From: Macrococcoides caseolyticum
GTDB taxonomy: Bacteria; Bacillota; Bacilli; Staphylococcales; Staphylococcaceae
Direction: 5' to 3'
DNA: 64,000 nucleotides
Assembly: GCF_021366795.1 (NCBI RefSeq)
Contig: NZ_JAHCPS010000005.1
Location: 1-64,000, forward strand
A program made the translations under genes and the position numbers. A model generated the notes under the pieces. That model made no database searches. It was given only the letters and a program-made list of their open reading frames with translations, and was not told the origin of the DNA. Shown piece by piece: positions 49,040 through 59,966 of this stretch. Every line of letters begins with the position of its first letter. Positions within the stretch are counted from its first letter, which is position 1.

Positions 49040-50180
49040 ATTACTCAATGAATTAACACAAAATCCATTTGAATCGACTTCACAACCTATAACGATAGAA
49101 CAAGAATTAAAAACAACAACATTTGAAACGGAAGTGATGTCGCCAGAAAAAAGAGAAAAAATAAATCAAATCAAGCAACAAATAAAACCTTTAGACAATG
49201 AGAACTTATTATTATATGGTGCCAATGCACAACAAAAATTATCTTCATTCTCCCATCAGATTCTAGATGAAGTACAGAAAAAAGATATCGGATCAATTGG
49301 TGATAGTCTAGATCAATTAATGAAAAAACTTAAAGAAGTGGATCCGGATGAAATCTCACAAGTAGAAAAAAGTAAGATTAAAAAGATATTCAGACGCGTT
49401 TCAAAATCAGTTAACGAATTAATATCACGCTATCAATCTGTATCCGGGCAAATTGATCGCATCTCAGTTCAACTTCAGAACTCAAAAGAAGTGTTACTTA
49501 GAGATGTGCATATGCTAGATCGCTTATATTCAGAAAACAAAGCGTATTTTGAAGCACTCGATATGTTTATTATTGCAGCAGAAGAAAAGCGCAACGAATT
49601 ACAAACAACAATGTTACCTGAACTGGAGAGAAAGGCACTTCGCTCCAATGATCAAATGCTTACGCAAGATGTTAATGATTTGCGCCATTACTTAAATAGA
49701 TTAGATAAACGCATTTACGATTTAAAATTATCAAGACAAATCACATTACAATCAGCTCCTCAAATTCGAATGATTCAAGATGTTAATCAAACTTTAGCTG
49801 AAAAAATCCAGAGTTCTATCCTGACAAGTATTCCACTTTGGAAAAATCAAATGGCTATTGCAATGAGTTTATTACATCAGCAAAAAGCATCAAAAGCGCA
49901 ACAACAAGTAACAAACACAACCAATGAATTACTGATTAAAAACTCTGAAATGTTAAAAATGAATACTATAAGAACCGCTGAGGAAAATGAACGTGGTATT
50001 GTTGAACTTGAAACATTGAAGTTAACACAACAAAATATTGTTGATACAATACGTGAAACTTTAACAATACAACAGCAAGGTAGTGAAAAAAGACGCGCAG
50101 CAGAAGTTGAACTCGGTAAGATGGAACAAGATTTGAAAAATCAGTTGCTTCAGTTACAACAAGAATTTAACAATAAATAA
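49026..50180 (+). CDS. telA: TelA-like toxic anion resistance protein
   Basis: 384 residues, almost entirely helical with long heptads, no membrane segment. KIKKIFRRVSKSVNELISRYQSVSGQIDRISVQL, KEVLLRDVHMLDRLYSENKAYFEALDMFIIAAEEK and a C-terminal QQNIVDTIRETLTIQQQG match the TelA family. Linked to tellurite or envelope stress resistance and to XpaC; the mechanism is unknown. Overlap with xpaC points to coupled translation. Confidence 0.9.
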   Translation: MKENELLNELTQNPFESTSQPITIEQELKTTTFETEVMSPEKREKINQIKQQIKPLDNENLLLYGANAQQKLSSFSHQILDEVQKKDIGSIGDSLDQLMKKLKEVDPDEISQVEKSKIKKIFRRVSKSVNELISRYQSVSGQIDRISVQLQNSKEVLLRDVHMLDRLYSENKAYFEALDMFIIAAEEKRNELQTTMLPELERKALRSNDQMLTQDVNDLRHYLNRLDKRIYDLKLSRQITLQSAPQIRMIQDVNQTLAEKIQSSILTSIPLWKNQMAIAMSLLHQQKASKAQQQVTNTTNELLIKNSEMLKMNTIRTAEENERGIVELETLKLTQQNIVDTIRETLTIQQQGSEKRRAAEVELGKMEQDLKNQLLQLQQEFNNK

Positions 50181-50210
50181 GGCATCAGGTTAGATCATTT
50201 CTAGCGAAAA

Positions 50211-50265
50211 AACAACCCGGAATAACAATAAATCAAATTTGATTTATTAGATATTCCGGGTTGTT
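50211..50265. terminator. Bidirectional terminator between telA and brnQ
   Basis: AACAACCCGGAATA (50211-50224) pairs perfectly with 50252-50265, and the inside again holds a palindrome (50228-50249), so nearly the whole 55 bp folds into one long hairpin. T-run on the right, A-run on the left. Confidence 0.85.
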
Positions 50266-50345
50266 TTATTTATCACTTCTAAAGCACATAGAAAGCTGTA
50301 AAATATTAATTCAAATTACTACGCTTTATGTCTCATAAATATAGA

Positions 50346-51677
50346 TTACTTAAATGCAACTTTAGGTTGTTTCTGGCCGATTATATATCCAATAAAGTAA
50401 CCGAAAACAGCAAATAATACCCATTCCATCGATTGCGCTTTTAGCGGAAGTATACCCATGAACGGAAATAATTTAAATTGCATATCTAACACAGAAAGAA
50501 TCGATACAACAGTCACTAAAATGATGGCGACACGAAAAGCTGAAATTGGTGTTGGAATAAACTTAGCAACAAACATTAACAACACTAATGTCATAGCAAT
50601 AGGATATAAAATCATTAATACAGGCACTGATTTTTCAATCACTACTTTTAATCCTTGATTCGCAAGAATAAAGCTAAACAAAGTGAAAAGTACAGCATAT
50701 ACTTTATAAGGAATTTTACTGTAAACTTCATTGAAATACTCACTAACGGCAACTACTAACCCGGTTGAGGTTGTTAAACATGCTAAACTTACAATTATAC
50801 CAATTAATAACTTACCAAAAGTGCCAAATGTATCATTTGCGACATTCGATAAAATATATGTTCCTAAATCAAGGTTATTTTCTTTTAAATGTGTTAATTG
50901 TTCGGCCGATAAATGATAGTGACTCCCAATCCAGCCTAATGTTAAGTAAATAAAACCTAATGCAACTGCTGCAATAACGCCAGCTAAAAGTGATTGTTTA
51001 AATAAACCTGTTTCTTTCGTAATTCCCTTTTCTTTGATCGCATTAATTACAATAACAGAAAAAGCTATAGCAGCAATGGCATCCATAGTTTGATAGCCAT
51101 TAGTAAAGCCACTAAAGAAGCTTGAATTTACATTTTGATATATTTCAGACTGTGCTTTAACAGATTCAGTGTTTAACAAATCAAAAATTCCTGCTATAAC
51201 AAGGGCTAAAATTGATAGCAATAATAATGGTGTCAATATCGCACCGACGCGATCTACCATTTTAGAAGGATTGATGGATAGCCATAACGTAATTCCGAAG
51301 AAAATAATCGTAAATATTAATAATGACATTGATGATGGTCCTGATTTCAAAAATGGAACGACAGCCATCTCATAAGATGTTGCGCCAGTTCTAGGAATTG
51401 CAAAAAGTGGTCCAATCGTTAAATAGACTGCGGACAGAAAAATTAATCCAAAAATCGGATGAATTTTATTAAGTACGCCTTTATATCCATCTTCATCCAA
51501 AGAACCAACGACAATACCAAGTAAAGGTAAGCCCACCCCAGTAATGATAAATCCCAAAATAGCTGGCCAGAAATAATGACCACTGTTAAAACCTAAATTA
51601 GGCGGAAATATTAAATTGCCTGCCCCAAAGAAAATTGCAAATAACATAAAACCTACGACCCAAGTACTCTTTTTCAT
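50346..51677 (-). CDS. brnQ: Branched-chain amino acid transporter BrnQ
   Basis: 443 residues with 12 membrane helices. The start STWVVGFMLFAIFFGAGNLIFPPNLG is the LIVCS/BrnQ hallmark; GYQTMDAIAAIAF and TGLVVAVSEYF follow as conserved segments. Sodium or proton symport of leucine, isoleucine and valine. AAGGAGGT before the ATG. Monocistronic between a terminator and an AT-rich 110-bp gap. Confidence 0.9.
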   Translation of the reverse strand: MKKSTWVVGFMLFAIFFGAGNLIFPPNLGFNSGHYFWPAILGFIITGVGLPLLGIVVGSLDEDGYKGVLNKIHPIFGLIFLSAVYLTIGPLFAIPRTGATSYEMAVVPFLKSGPSSMSLLIFTIIFFGITLWLSINPSKMVDRVGAILTPLLLLSILALVIAGIFDLLNTESVKAQSEIYQNVNSSFFSGFTNGYQTMDAIAAIAFSVIVINAIKEKGITKETGLFKQSLLAGVIAAVALGFIYLTLGWIGSHYHLSAEQLTHLKENNLDLGTYILSNVANDTFGTFGKLLIGIIVSLACLTTSTGLVVAVSEYFNEVYSKIPYKVYAVLFTLFSFILANQGLKVVIEKSVPVLMILYPIAMTLVLLMFVAKFIPTPISAFRVAIILVTVVSILSVLDMQFKLFPFMGILPLKAQSMEWVLFAVFGYFIGYIIGQKQPKVAFK

Positions 51678-51786
51678 AGGATGACCTCCTTAACTTTAAT
51701 GGTATTTATATTAACACTTTAAACTCATAAAGTCTATAATTATTCTGAAAATTTAAATAAATTTATTGATTTTTACTTACGCATTC

Positions 51787-53628
51787 TTAAAACTGTTTCA
51801 TACTTTGTAATAAGAGTGTTTTGAGTAAAGGTTGAATGACACTTGGCAATTTTTCAACCCCTTCAACAAAAATACAATAATCATTATAGATATTTTTGAT
51901 TGTTGCCATTGTATTTTCATCAATTCTTGTTTGACTTAAAAAGATATTAATGACAAAAATATTATCTTTTCTTAATTGAACAACCGCATCATGGGTATCT
52001 ATAATACCATTTGATTCATAATCAAATGCCGATGGTTCACCATCTGAAAACACGATAAGAAACTTTTGTTTTTCTGTTCTTTTTTTCAGCATATTACCGG
52101 CTACGCGAATAGCAAGGCCATCACGATTGTCTTCACCTGTGTTATAACTAACAACATTGGGTGAATATTGATTTTGCAATGAATCTTGATAGGTTATAAT
52201 TTGCTCTAAAATATTAGGTTGCATATATTTATCCGCTTCAAAGCCATCTTCAGAAAAAGCCATAATCTCATGTCGTATAGCAAGTTGTAAAAGTGTCTCA
52301 TGGAATAATACGATACCTTTTTTAGTTTCTTCTAATTTATCTTCCATACTATATGATGCATCGACAAGTAACATAAAGGTCGCATCAAGTTGATAAGATT
52401 TTTGATCTTCTTTATAAAAGACACGTTTTCTATCATCAATAAACCAATCTGTTAAATTTCTACTCAATTTACCTTTGCTCAACCCTTGGCGTTTAGCAGT
52501 CACTTCATGATCGACGCTTTTATTGATCACATTAACAAGTGTTTTAATTTCTTTTAAAACTTCTTCTTTATATTGTTGATATGTTATTAAACTCTCTTCT
52601 GTTTGTTCTGTTTTCTTCCAGATAAGTTGTGTAGCAGTATTTTCTTCACCGACGAGATCGCTAATATCATTTCCCTCAGCATCTATTTGTGCAGCTTTCT
52701 TCTTTCCTTTACCCATGAGCATTTCAGTAATATCATCACTTGCATCCCCTTCACGGTCATTTTCCTTAATATTATTACTGTTTGACCCTTCGTTTACTTC
52801 AGTCTCAAGATATGCACCACTTTTCGTTTCTGTATCGCGATGTTTTGATTGGACTGCTTCAGATTCATCCATGTTAGAAACATCTTGCTTTGCTTTATCA
52901 AGGTTTGCTTTTTTATAGGCCAGTGCATTCATATAAGCAAGCTTTGGAATATAATAGTATTCATTTAACATATCTTTTGTCAAATGAGGTTCTATTACGA
53001 GCATTAAACGTATTGCTAAGTTAACAGAATCTTCAGTGTTTTGTAAATGGTATATTGACTGAAGTGCCAGCTGAATATCATATTCTAGATGATCGAAGAA
53101 CATCGAATGAAATTCTAATAAATTGTCTGTTAATAACACATGTTCTATTTGTAAAAACAGCTCGTCCGTAGGCATTGCTTTCGTCTGATAAAACTTTATT
53201 TGACTTTCATTTTCTTTCAGTTTAGCTTCCTTACGTACTTTAAAGAATTTATGCGTCAATGGTCGAGTTTTACTAATATGCATAATCAATCTAAACTCTT
53301 CAATCATCATAAAAAGTTGTTGAAAAAAACTTTTCACTCTAAAATCTTCTGATAATACAGAATCAACCACTTCTAAATCTAGATTATTAAAGCCTATTGC
53401 ATGAAGAATCGTATCACTTTTTAGTAATTTCATTTCTTCATCTTTTTCTCGATGTTTCCACTTAAAAGCAACATTAATCGTATTTTCAACTAAATCAAAG
53501 TAGGCAAACTTTTGAAAATTAACTTTTACATTTTCATCTTCTCTCAGCAATTGTGCTAAATCAGTTAAAGTCATCAGTAGCGATGGATCTACACGTTCAT
53601 CATTAAATAATATAAACTTTTCACTCAT
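51787..53628 (-). CDS. VWA domain protein, YojO/CobT-like
   Basis: 613 residues. The N-terminal 240 are helical, the middle (about 245-330) is very acidic and low-complexity, and the C-terminal 200 form a von Willebrand A domain: LLVDASYSMED (MIDAS, about 425), FLIVFSDGEPSAF near 530. Such proteins work with MoxR AAA ATPases as metal-insertion or protein-remodelling chaperones. It starts at the stop codon of the AAA gene (1-bp overlap). In B. subtilis yojO-yojN lie next to odhAB as here. Confidence 0.85.
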   Translation of the reverse strand: MSEKFILFNDERVDPSLLMTLTDLAQLLREDENVKVNFQKFAYFDLVENTINVAFKWKHREKDEEMKLLKSDTILHAIGFNNLDLEVVDSVLSEDFRVKSFFQQLFMMIEEFRLIMHISKTRPLTHKFFKVRKEAKLKENESQIKFYQTKAMPTDELFLQIEHVLLTDNLLEFHSMFFDHLEYDIQLALQSIYHLQNTEDSVNLAIRLMLVIEPHLTKDMLNEYYYIPKLAYMNALAYKKANLDKAKQDVSNMDESEAVQSKHRDTETKSGAYLETEVNEGSNSNNIKENDREGDASDDITEMLMGKGKKKAAQIDAEGNDISDLVGEENTATQLIWKKTEQTEESLITYQQYKEEVLKEIKTLVNVINKSVDHEVTAKRQGLSKGKLSRNLTDWFIDDRKRVFYKEDQKSYQLDATFMLLVDASYSMEDKLEETKKGIVLFHETLLQLAIRHEIMAFSEDGFEADKYMQPNILEQIITYQDSLQNQYSPNVVSYNTGEDNRDGLAIRVAGNMLKKRTEKQKFLIVFSDGEPSAFDYESNGIIDTHDAVVQLRKDNIFVINIFLSQTRIDENTMATIKNIYNDYCIFVEGVEKLPSVIQPLLKTLLLQSMKQF

Positions 53629-54410
53629 TAGAAATTCAATTCCATTGCATTAATAATTGCATTCTGCTCACGTTCATCGTCAAGTTTATCAATTATTGCA
53701 CGCTTAGCAGCACGTTCAATAGGCATGATACTAATTAAATCACAAAAATCAAGTAAAGCACGTATAGAACTTGCCTCTTCACTAATTTGCCCCTGACTTG
53801 CCATCGTTACTAAATCTTGATTAAAACGAATAACCTGATCGATTATTTGACTTTCCTGTAAACTTGACTGTTCCAATATAACTTGTTTTAGTATTTCTCC
53901 ATCTATATAGTGTAAATCCAATACAACAAAACGATTTTTTAAAGCTTCATTCATAGGCAACGTGCCAACATAACCAACATTTATTGCAGCAATGACTTTA
54001 AAGTTTTCGTGCGCTTTAATCACTTCACCTGTAAAGGGGTTCGTTATCTGTCTACGGAAATCGAGAACACCATTTAAAATAGGTAATGTTTCTGGCTTTG
54101 CCATGTTAATTTCGTCAATGTATAATATATTGCCTTCTCTCATTGCTTCGATAACGGGGCCATCTACAAAAACAATTTTTGATTCGCCGTCTACATTTTC
54201 AATTGTTTTATAACCTAATAAACTTTCTGCATCTAAATCTACAGAACAGTTTATACTATTCATTTTTTGATTCATATCAAAACTCAACGTTTCAGCTAAT
54301 TTCGTCTTACCTGCTCCGGTTGGTCCTTTTAATAGTACATTCTTTTGGATATTTAACATTGCATAAGCATCCTGGTAAATCGTTTTATCACTATTTTGAT
54401 ATTTTTGCAC
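53628..54410 (-). CDS. MoxR-type AAA ATPase, YojN-like
   Basis: 260 residues. Walker [16 protein letters not shown] (about 30-38), Walker [16 protein letters not shown] (about 95), sensor 1 in [13 protein letters not shown] (about 140) and an arginine-finger region near [10 protein letters not shown]. MoxR/NorQ/YojN branch. The best start is GTG 54,410 with AAAGGAAG seven bases upstream; a GTG at 54,428 overlaps that site. Operon with the VWA gene; the pair probably activates a metalloprotein or remodels a complex, maybe related to odh. Confidence 0.85.
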   Translation of the reverse strand: MQKYQNSDKTIYQDAYAMLNIQKNVLLKGPTGAGKTKLAETLSFDMNQKMNSINCSVDLDAESLLGYKTIENVDGESKIVFVDGPVIEAMREGNILYIDEINMAKPETLPILNGVLDFRRQITNPFTGEVIKAHENFKVIAAINVGYVGTLPMNEALKNRFVVLDLHYIDGEILKQVILEQSSLQESQIIDQVIRFNQDLVTMASQGQISEEASSIRALLDFCDLISIMPIERAAKRAIIDKLDDEREQNAIINAMELNF

Positions 54411-54584
54411 AGTGCATCTTCCTTTCACAAAATAAAAAGAGGCATGAATGCCCCTTTATGTTTTAATTGTATTATACATCATTGTATCAATAAATTGTTA
54501 TAAACTGTTTCAAAAAATAATGAATTAATTTATCAATTATGGTAATGATTAAAGAGTATTAAAAAAACTGTACTACTAATATCA

Positions 54585-54788
54585 TTAAACTTCTTCAAAA
54601 TATTCTTTGTAATAGCCGCCAACTTTGCCACTATTATCACGAATATGATAATATTCCTCAGTTTCGTTCACAACATCATATACTTGACCTGTTGTTAACA
54701 TTTCACTTACCTTATATTTCTTTGCATTAACATTTGTAACTTTTACTTGTTTGATTGCTTTTTTATCATGCCATTCTTCATGTAACAT
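54585..54788 (-). CDS. Small DUF6501-like protein, 67 aa
   Basis: 67 residues, starting MLHEEWHDKKAIKQVKVTN with a compact beta-rich C-terminus (GQVYDVVNETEEYYHIRDNSG, then GGYYKEYF), reminiscent of SH3-like small domains; this fits DUF6501 of Bacilli as I recall it. AGGAAGAAGAG before the ATG. It follows the dioxygenase gene after 17 bp and is probably co-transcribed. Function unknown. Confidence 0.7.
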   Translation of the reverse strand: MLHEEWHDKKAIKQVKVTNVNAKKYKVSEMLTTGQVYDVVNETEEYYHIRDNSGKVGGYYKEYFEEV

Positions 54789-54805
54789 TTCTCTTCTTCC
54801 TCTCT

Positions 54806-55759
54806 TTATACTAAAGGTTTTAAATTGTCTTCTATTTCACTTCTTTTTTCTTCCAGACGAGGTGGTAAGCTTAAACTTTCACCCAAATCGTCAATCGTTT
54901 CATCAACAGTCATACCAGGAATATCCGTCGCAATTTCAAAACGTATCCCAGAAATATCTCTAAAATAGAGTGATTTATAATAGTATTGATCCATTATACC
55001 AGTGTTCGGGATACTACCTTTGTTTAAATGATTTAAATAATACTCAAGTTGTTCATGGTCTTTTACTCTAAATGCAACATGGTGTATACCACCAGGACCT
55101 TGAATTGATTCACCGATACGTTTAAGTAAGTGAACCTCACCACCATTGCCACCTTCACCCAATTTAAAGACATGCACAGTGTCTAAAGAATGTGTATATT
55201 CATAACTACCTGTACGTTCCATCCCTAATACTTGAGTAAGTACAGAAGCTGTAACGAGTGTATGTTCAACTGCAAGCATTACCGGACCGAGTCCTAAAAT
55301 CTGGTGAATACTATCAACCGGACTATCTGGATTTGCTTGTCCTAAAGGAATCCCTTTATTTAACTCATCTGAAATTAAATACATTAAACGATCTTCAAAA
55401 TCATAAAATGGTAACGCGTGTTTGCCGTTAATTTGAATCACAGCATCATATTTCACATTTAATGCATCAAAGCGCTGCTTAAAATAATATAAACTATAAT
55501 CTGTAGGCACTCTAAGTGAAAATGAAAATAATATATTTGTTCCTGTGACTTGCGCTGGTACATTTTTATATTCAAAAAATGTAATATTTGTACCTGGTTG
55601 ACCGACGTTATCACCAAAATATAAATGATAAGTGTCAATCGCATCCATGTTAACAGTCTTCTTAACCAATTTCAAACCTAACGTGTGATGATAAAAATCA
55701 TAACATTTTTGTATATCACTCGTCATTAAAGTAACATGATGTAGTCCTAATAAATTCAC
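54806..55759 (-). CDS. Ring-cleaving dioxygenase, VOC superfamily (MhqA/MhqO-like)
   Basis: 317 residues with two VOC (glyoxalase-like) modules: GLHHVTLMTSDIQKCYDFYHHTLGLKLVKKTVN at the start (first metal His) and GIHHVAFRVKDHEQLEYYLNHL near residue 215, plus FRDISGIRFEIATDIPG (Glu ligand) near 280. This is the layout of MhqA/MhqO-type extradiol dioxygenases acting on hydroquinone-like compounds. The start is GTG 55,759, right after GGGGGGACA; the ATG-like frame further upstream has no ribosome binding site. Often repressed by MhqR; no regulator is nearby. Confidence 0.8.
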   Translation of the reverse strand: MNLLGLHHVTLMTSDIQKCYDFYHHTLGLKLVKKTVNMDAIDTYHLYFGDNVGQPGTNITFFEYKNVPAQVTGTNILFSFSLRVPTDYSLYYFKQRFDALNVKYDAVIQINGKHALPFYDFEDRLMYLISDELNKGIPLGQANPDSPVDSIHQILGLGPVMLAVEHTLVTASVLTQVLGMERTGSYEYTHSLDTVHVFKLGEGGNGGEVHLLKRIGESIQGPGGIHHVAFRVKDHEQLEYYLNHLNKGSIPNTGIMDQYYYKSLYFRDISGIRFEIATDIPGMTVDETIDDLGESLSLPPRLEEKRSEIEDNLKPLV

Positions 55760-55842
55760 AAAGTGTCCCCCCACAAAATAAAAACAGTAACTTATACTTA
55801 TTATAACGTGTATAAGTTACTGGGTAAATTAATATTCGTAAA

Positions 55843-57090
55843 TTAACTTTCTAATAATAAATCTTCTGGACTTTCTATTAATTCTTTAATTGTTTTTAAG
55901 AAACCAACGGCTTCCTTACCATCGATAATTCTATGATCATAACTTAATGCTACATACATCATTGGACGATTTTCCATACGTTCTTTATCTATCGCAACTG
56001 GTCGTGTCACAATTGAATGCATCCCTAAAATTGCAGCTTGAGTTCCATTGATAATAGGTGTAGACATTAATGATCCGAATACTCCACCATTAGTAATTGT
56101 AAATGAACCACCCATCATATCATCTAAACCTAATTTTTTATCACGAGCTTTCACAGCAAGATCATAAATGGCACCTTCGATTTCAGCAAAGTTTTTCTTA
56201 TCACAATCGCGTACCACAGGCACTACAAGTCCTTCATCTGTTGAGACTGCTACGCCAATGTCATAAAACTGCTTTAAGATGAGATCGTCACCGTCAATTT
56301 CAGCATTTACTGCAGGATATTTTTTCAATGCTGCAACAACCGCTTTAGTAAAGAATGACATAAATCCTAAACGCGTTCCATCATGATTTTCCTGGAATGC
56401 ATCTTTTTTACGTTTACGTAAATCCATGACATTCGTCATATCGATTTCATTGAATGTCGTAAGCATAGCAGTATTTTGTGAAACTTCTAACAATTTATTC
56501 GCAATTGTTTTTCTGCGTCGACTCATTTTTTCACGAATCACTGGTTTAGCAGGATTATCATTTTTAACAGGTGTTGCCTGTGGTTTTTCTGCTACAGGAG
56601 ATTCTGATTGTGCAGGTGTATTTAGTGTATTCTTAACATCATGACTTCTTATTAATCCTTTTGGATCAGCAGGGTTAATTGTTGCTAAATCAATGCCATG
56701 AACACGTGCATATTTACGTGCAGACGGTGTTGCAATAATTCGCTTATTTTTATTATTTGTTGAATCTGTTTTTGATGCTTTAACTGGTGCAGATTTTTCT
56801 TCTGCTGGTTGTTCAACTGGTGTTGATTTTTCTTCAGATGGCTTTGGTGTTGCCCCACCTTCACCAACAATTGCTATTACTGAACCAACTTCAACAGTAT
56901 CACCTTCTTGAGCTTTAATCTCAAGGATGACACCAGCTTCTTCTGAAATTACTTCAACGTTAACTTTGTCTGTTTCTAACTCAACAATGTTTTCACCTTT
57001 TTCAACGCTGTCACCAACATTTTTAAACCACGTTGAAATCGTACCTTCTGTAATTGATTCTGCTAATTCTGGAACTCTGATTTCTGCCAC
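55843..57090 (-). CDS. odhB: Dihydrolipoyllysine succinyltransferase, E2 of 2-oxoglutarate dehydrogenase
   Basis: 415 residues. Lipoyl domain ([16 protein letters not shown], lipoylated Lys about 42), Pro/Ala/Glu-rich linker, peripheral subunit-binding domain ([19 protein letters not shown], about 118), and the acyltransferase core with [15 protein letters not shown]... through [13 protein letters not shown] (catalytic His and Asp, near 385). GTG start with AGGGGGAT upstream. Downstream of odhA with a 13-bp gap. Confidence 0.95.
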   Translation of the reverse strand: MAEIRVPELAESITEGTISTWFKNVGDSVEKGENIVELETDKVNVEVISEEAGVILEIKAQEGDTVEVGSVIAIVGEGGATPKPSEEKSTPVEQPAEEKSAPVKASKTDSTNNKNKRIIATPSARKYARVHGIDLATINPADPKGLIRSHDVKNTLNTPAQSESPVAEKPQATPVKNDNPAKPVIREKMSRRRKTIANKLLEVSQNTAMLTTFNEIDMTNVMDLRKRKKDAFQENHDGTRLGFMSFFTKAVVAALKKYPAVNAEIDGDDLILKQFYDIGVAVSTDEGLVVPVVRDCDKKNFAEIEGAIYDLAVKARDKKLGLDDMMGGSFTITNGGVFGSLMSTPIINGTQAAILGMHSIVTRPVAIDKERMENRPMMYVALSYDHRIIDGKEAVGFLKTIKELIESPEDLLLES

Positions 57091-57103
57091 TTGAATATCC
57101 CCC

Positions 57104-59872
57104 TTATAATGTTAAAGCTTCATGAATGATTTTTGATTGAACTAATTTATGAATTTCATTGTCACCTTCAGATGGCGCAGCACGTCGAACACGGCCATAA
57201 TAGTTAACCAATTTACCTTCAGCCATTTCAACTAAGTCTGGATAGATATAATGCCATGCACCTTGGTTCTCCGGTTCTTCCTGCACAAAGACAATTTCAG
57301 TCAAGCCACGAATATCATTAATTATGGCTTTAATCTCTTCCTTCGGTAAAGGATACAATTGCTCTAAACGAATTAAATGAATTTCATCATTTGGATTCTT
57401 TTGTAATTCTGTATATAAATCAATTGCAATTTTTCCACTTGCGATTAATAATTTCTTTACTTTTGTCTTTTTGTAACTTTCAGAAATAATCGGTTTAAAT
57501 GTGCCCTCAGTAAATTTGTCAACTGTATCTGCAACAAAGTTATTACGAAGTAAACTTTTCGGACTCATCACTACTAAAGGTCGCATTTGAAGTGAATTTA
57601 AATAGTGTGCTTGTCTGCGTAACAGATGGAAATAGTTTGCTGTTGAAGTTACGTTTGCCACTGTCCAGTTATTTTCTCCTGCAAGCTGTAAGAAACGTTC
57701 TAAACGTGCTGAAGAGTGCTCAGGACCTTGGCCTTCATATGCATGCGGTAAGAGCAATGTTAATCCACTTCTCTCTCCCCATTTCGCATTCGCACTAGAC
57801 ACAAAGTTATCAAATATCATTTGTGCCATATTAGCAAAGTCGCCGTATTGTGCTTCCCATATTGCAAGCGCATTATTATTTTCTAAATTATATCCATATT
57901 CAAATCCAACTACAGCTGCTTCAGATAAAGGTGAATTATGAATATCAAATGATGCTTTTGCATCTGTGATATGTTGTAGCGGTGTATATTTTTCACCATT
58001 CGCTTCGTCATTAAGGACTGCATGTCGATGTGCGAAAGTACCACGCTCAGCATCTTGACCAGTGTGACGAACTGGTTTACCATCTTGAATAATTGTTCCA
58101 TAGGCAAGTAGTTCGGCATGACCCCAGTCAATTAAGCCATCTTTAGTAAATGGATCATTTCGGCGATCAAGAATTTTTTGAAGTTTATTAAATACTTTGA
58201 ATCCTTCTGGTGTACTTAACATCTCTTCATTAATTTGTTTTAAACGTTCGAAAGGTACACCTGTTTCTACACGATCATACCCTTCCGTAACTTCTGAAGG
58301 TGCTAGCATATCACTATCTGTATTCATAGTGCTTTTATCAATTTTTTCATGTGCTAAACGCATTTCATTTGTTACTTGCTCAAAGATTGCATTCATATCA
58401 GCTTCTGAAATAATTCCAGCATCAACCAATGATTTACCATATTTTATTTCAATACTTGGATGTCCTTTAACTTCTTTGTATAACATAGGATTTGTAATGG
58501 TCGGTTCATCCATTTCATTGTGACCATATCGTCTATACCCCACTAAATCAATGACGAAATCTTTATTAAACTTCTGACGGAAAGCCATAGCAATATCTAT
58601 CGCTTCAAGACATGCTTCAACATCATCAGCATTAACATGTATAATCGGGAGGTCATAGCCTTTTGCAACATCAGTCGCATAAATCGTTGATCTTGAATCA
58701 TACGGTTCAGTTGTAAAACCAACACGGTTGTTCGTGATAATATGTAATGAGCCACCGACAGAATAACCATCTAAGTTACTTAAGTTCATACTCTCAAAAT
58801 TGATACCTTGTCCAGGAAATGCTGCATCCCCATGAATCAGAATTGCAAGCGCCTTATTAAAATCCTGCGTTGGTTTGTTAACACCAACTGTTGTTTCCTG
58901 AACCGCACGTGTTTTACCAAGTACGACCGGCGCAACAATTTCAAGGTGAGAAGGATTATTCGCAAGCGATACAACCTGTTTTTTACCATATTTTGTTGTC
59001 GTCTTTTTACCACCCAAATGATATTTAACATCGCTTGTCCATCCTTTTGTTACAACAAGCGTACCATCTTCAGGTAAAAACCTCATTGGATCAGTATGCA
59101 TAAATTCTGACAACATCATTTCGTATGGCTTTTCCAGGATATGCGTTAAAACATTCAAACGCCCACGATGTGCCATACCAATTTCAATATTTTGAATATT
59201 TTCTTGATTTGAAACCTTTAAAACACGTTCAAGCATTGGCACTAGTGCATCGACACCTTCAATTGAGAAACGTTTTGCACCGACAAATTTTTTATGAATA
59301 TATTTTTCAAACCCTTCAACATGTGCAAGACTTTTTAAGAGCTCAATTTTCTCATCATTAGTCAGTGGATTTTCTTCACGTGTCTCTATCTTATTCATCA
59401 ACCATTCACGTTCTGTTGCATCATTGATATGTGAGATTTCAAAGCCAATTGTACCTTGATATACAGATTGTAAATGATCAATCGCTTCAAGTGCATTATT
59501 AAATTGATTTGCATATCTTTCTGATATTAATGCTGCTGGTAAGCGTTTAAGTTCATCCGCAGTCAAATTGAAATCTTCAGGCTTTAATGCGGGTAAATTT
59601 TCTCTTGTAGGTCGATATAAAGGATAAATATCAGCAGTTAAATGGCCATAAAGACGAATATTATCCACTAATCTCAATACGTTTTTAACTTTTTCAGTAT
59701 CAGCATGACCTACAGTAGTAGGCTGCTCCCCTTGAATACTTGAAAATAAAACTTGCAATTCATCAGATACCGACGATGGATCAACTAGATACTGATCGAA
59801 CATTTCTAAGAGTATACCTAAGTTCGTTCCAAATCTAGGTGGTGCTTCATCGAGGTTTTTACCTTTTGTCAT
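57104..59872 (-). CDS. odhA: 2-oxoglutarate dehydrogenase E1
   Basis: 922 residues. Starts [28 protein letters not shown]; thiamine diphosphate region ([34 protein letters not shown]) and the transketolase-like C-terminal half ([39 protein letters not shown]) are intact. Decarboxylates 2-oxoglutarate in the TCA cycle and passes succinyl to OdhB. ATG 59,872 behind GGAGG; the ATG at 59,887 is too close to it. Operon odhA-odhB. Confidence 0.95.
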   Translation of the reverse strand: MTKGKNLDEAPPRFGTNLGILLEMFDQYLVDPSSVSDELQVLFSSIQGEQPTTVGHADTEKVKNVLRLVDNIRLYGHLTADIYPLYRPTRENLPALKPEDFNLTADELKRLPAALISERYANQFNNALEAIDHLQSVYQGTIGFEISHINDATEREWLMNKIETREENPLTNDEKIELLKSLAHVEGFEKYIHKKFVGAKRFSIEGVDALVPMLERVLKVSNQENIQNIEIGMAHRGRLNVLTHILEKPYEMMLSEFMHTDPMRFLPEDGTLVVTKGWTSDVKYHLGGKKTTTKYGKKQVVSLANNPSHLEIVAPVVLGKTRAVQETTVGVNKPTQDFNKALAILIHGDAAFPGQGINFESMNLSNLDGYSVGGSLHIITNNRVGFTTEPYDSRSTIYATDVAKGYDLPIIHVNADDVEACLEAIDIAMAFRQKFNKDFVIDLVGYRRYGHNEMDEPTITNPMLYKEVKGHPSIEIKYGKSLVDAGIISEADMNAIFEQVTNEMRLAHEKIDKSTMNTDSDMLAPSEVTEGYDRVETGVPFERLKQINEEMLSTPEGFKVFNKLQKILDRRNDPFTKDGLIDWGHAELLAYGTIIQDGKPVRHTGQDAERGTFAHRHAVLNDEANGEKYTPLQHITDAKASFDIHNSPLSEAAVVGFEYGYNLENNNALAIWEAQYGDFANMAQMIFDNFVSSANAKWGERSGLTLLLPHAYEGQGPEHSSARLERFLQLAGENNWTVANVTSTANYFHLLRRQAHYLNSLQMRPLVVMSPKSLLRNNFVADTVDKFTEGTFKPIISESYKKTKVKKLLIASGKIAIDLYTELQKNPNDEIHLIRLEQLYPLPKEEIKAIINDIRGLTEIVFVQEEPENQGAWHYIYPDLVEMAEGKLVNYYGRVRRAAPSEGDNEIHKLVQSKIIHEALTL

Positions 59873-59966
59873 GGTTCCATCCTCCAATTAATTAAATAAA
59901 ACGTTTACATAGCTATTTTAACAAAGCAAAGCATGAAATTAAAGGGTAAATAAAGAACTTTGTGAA

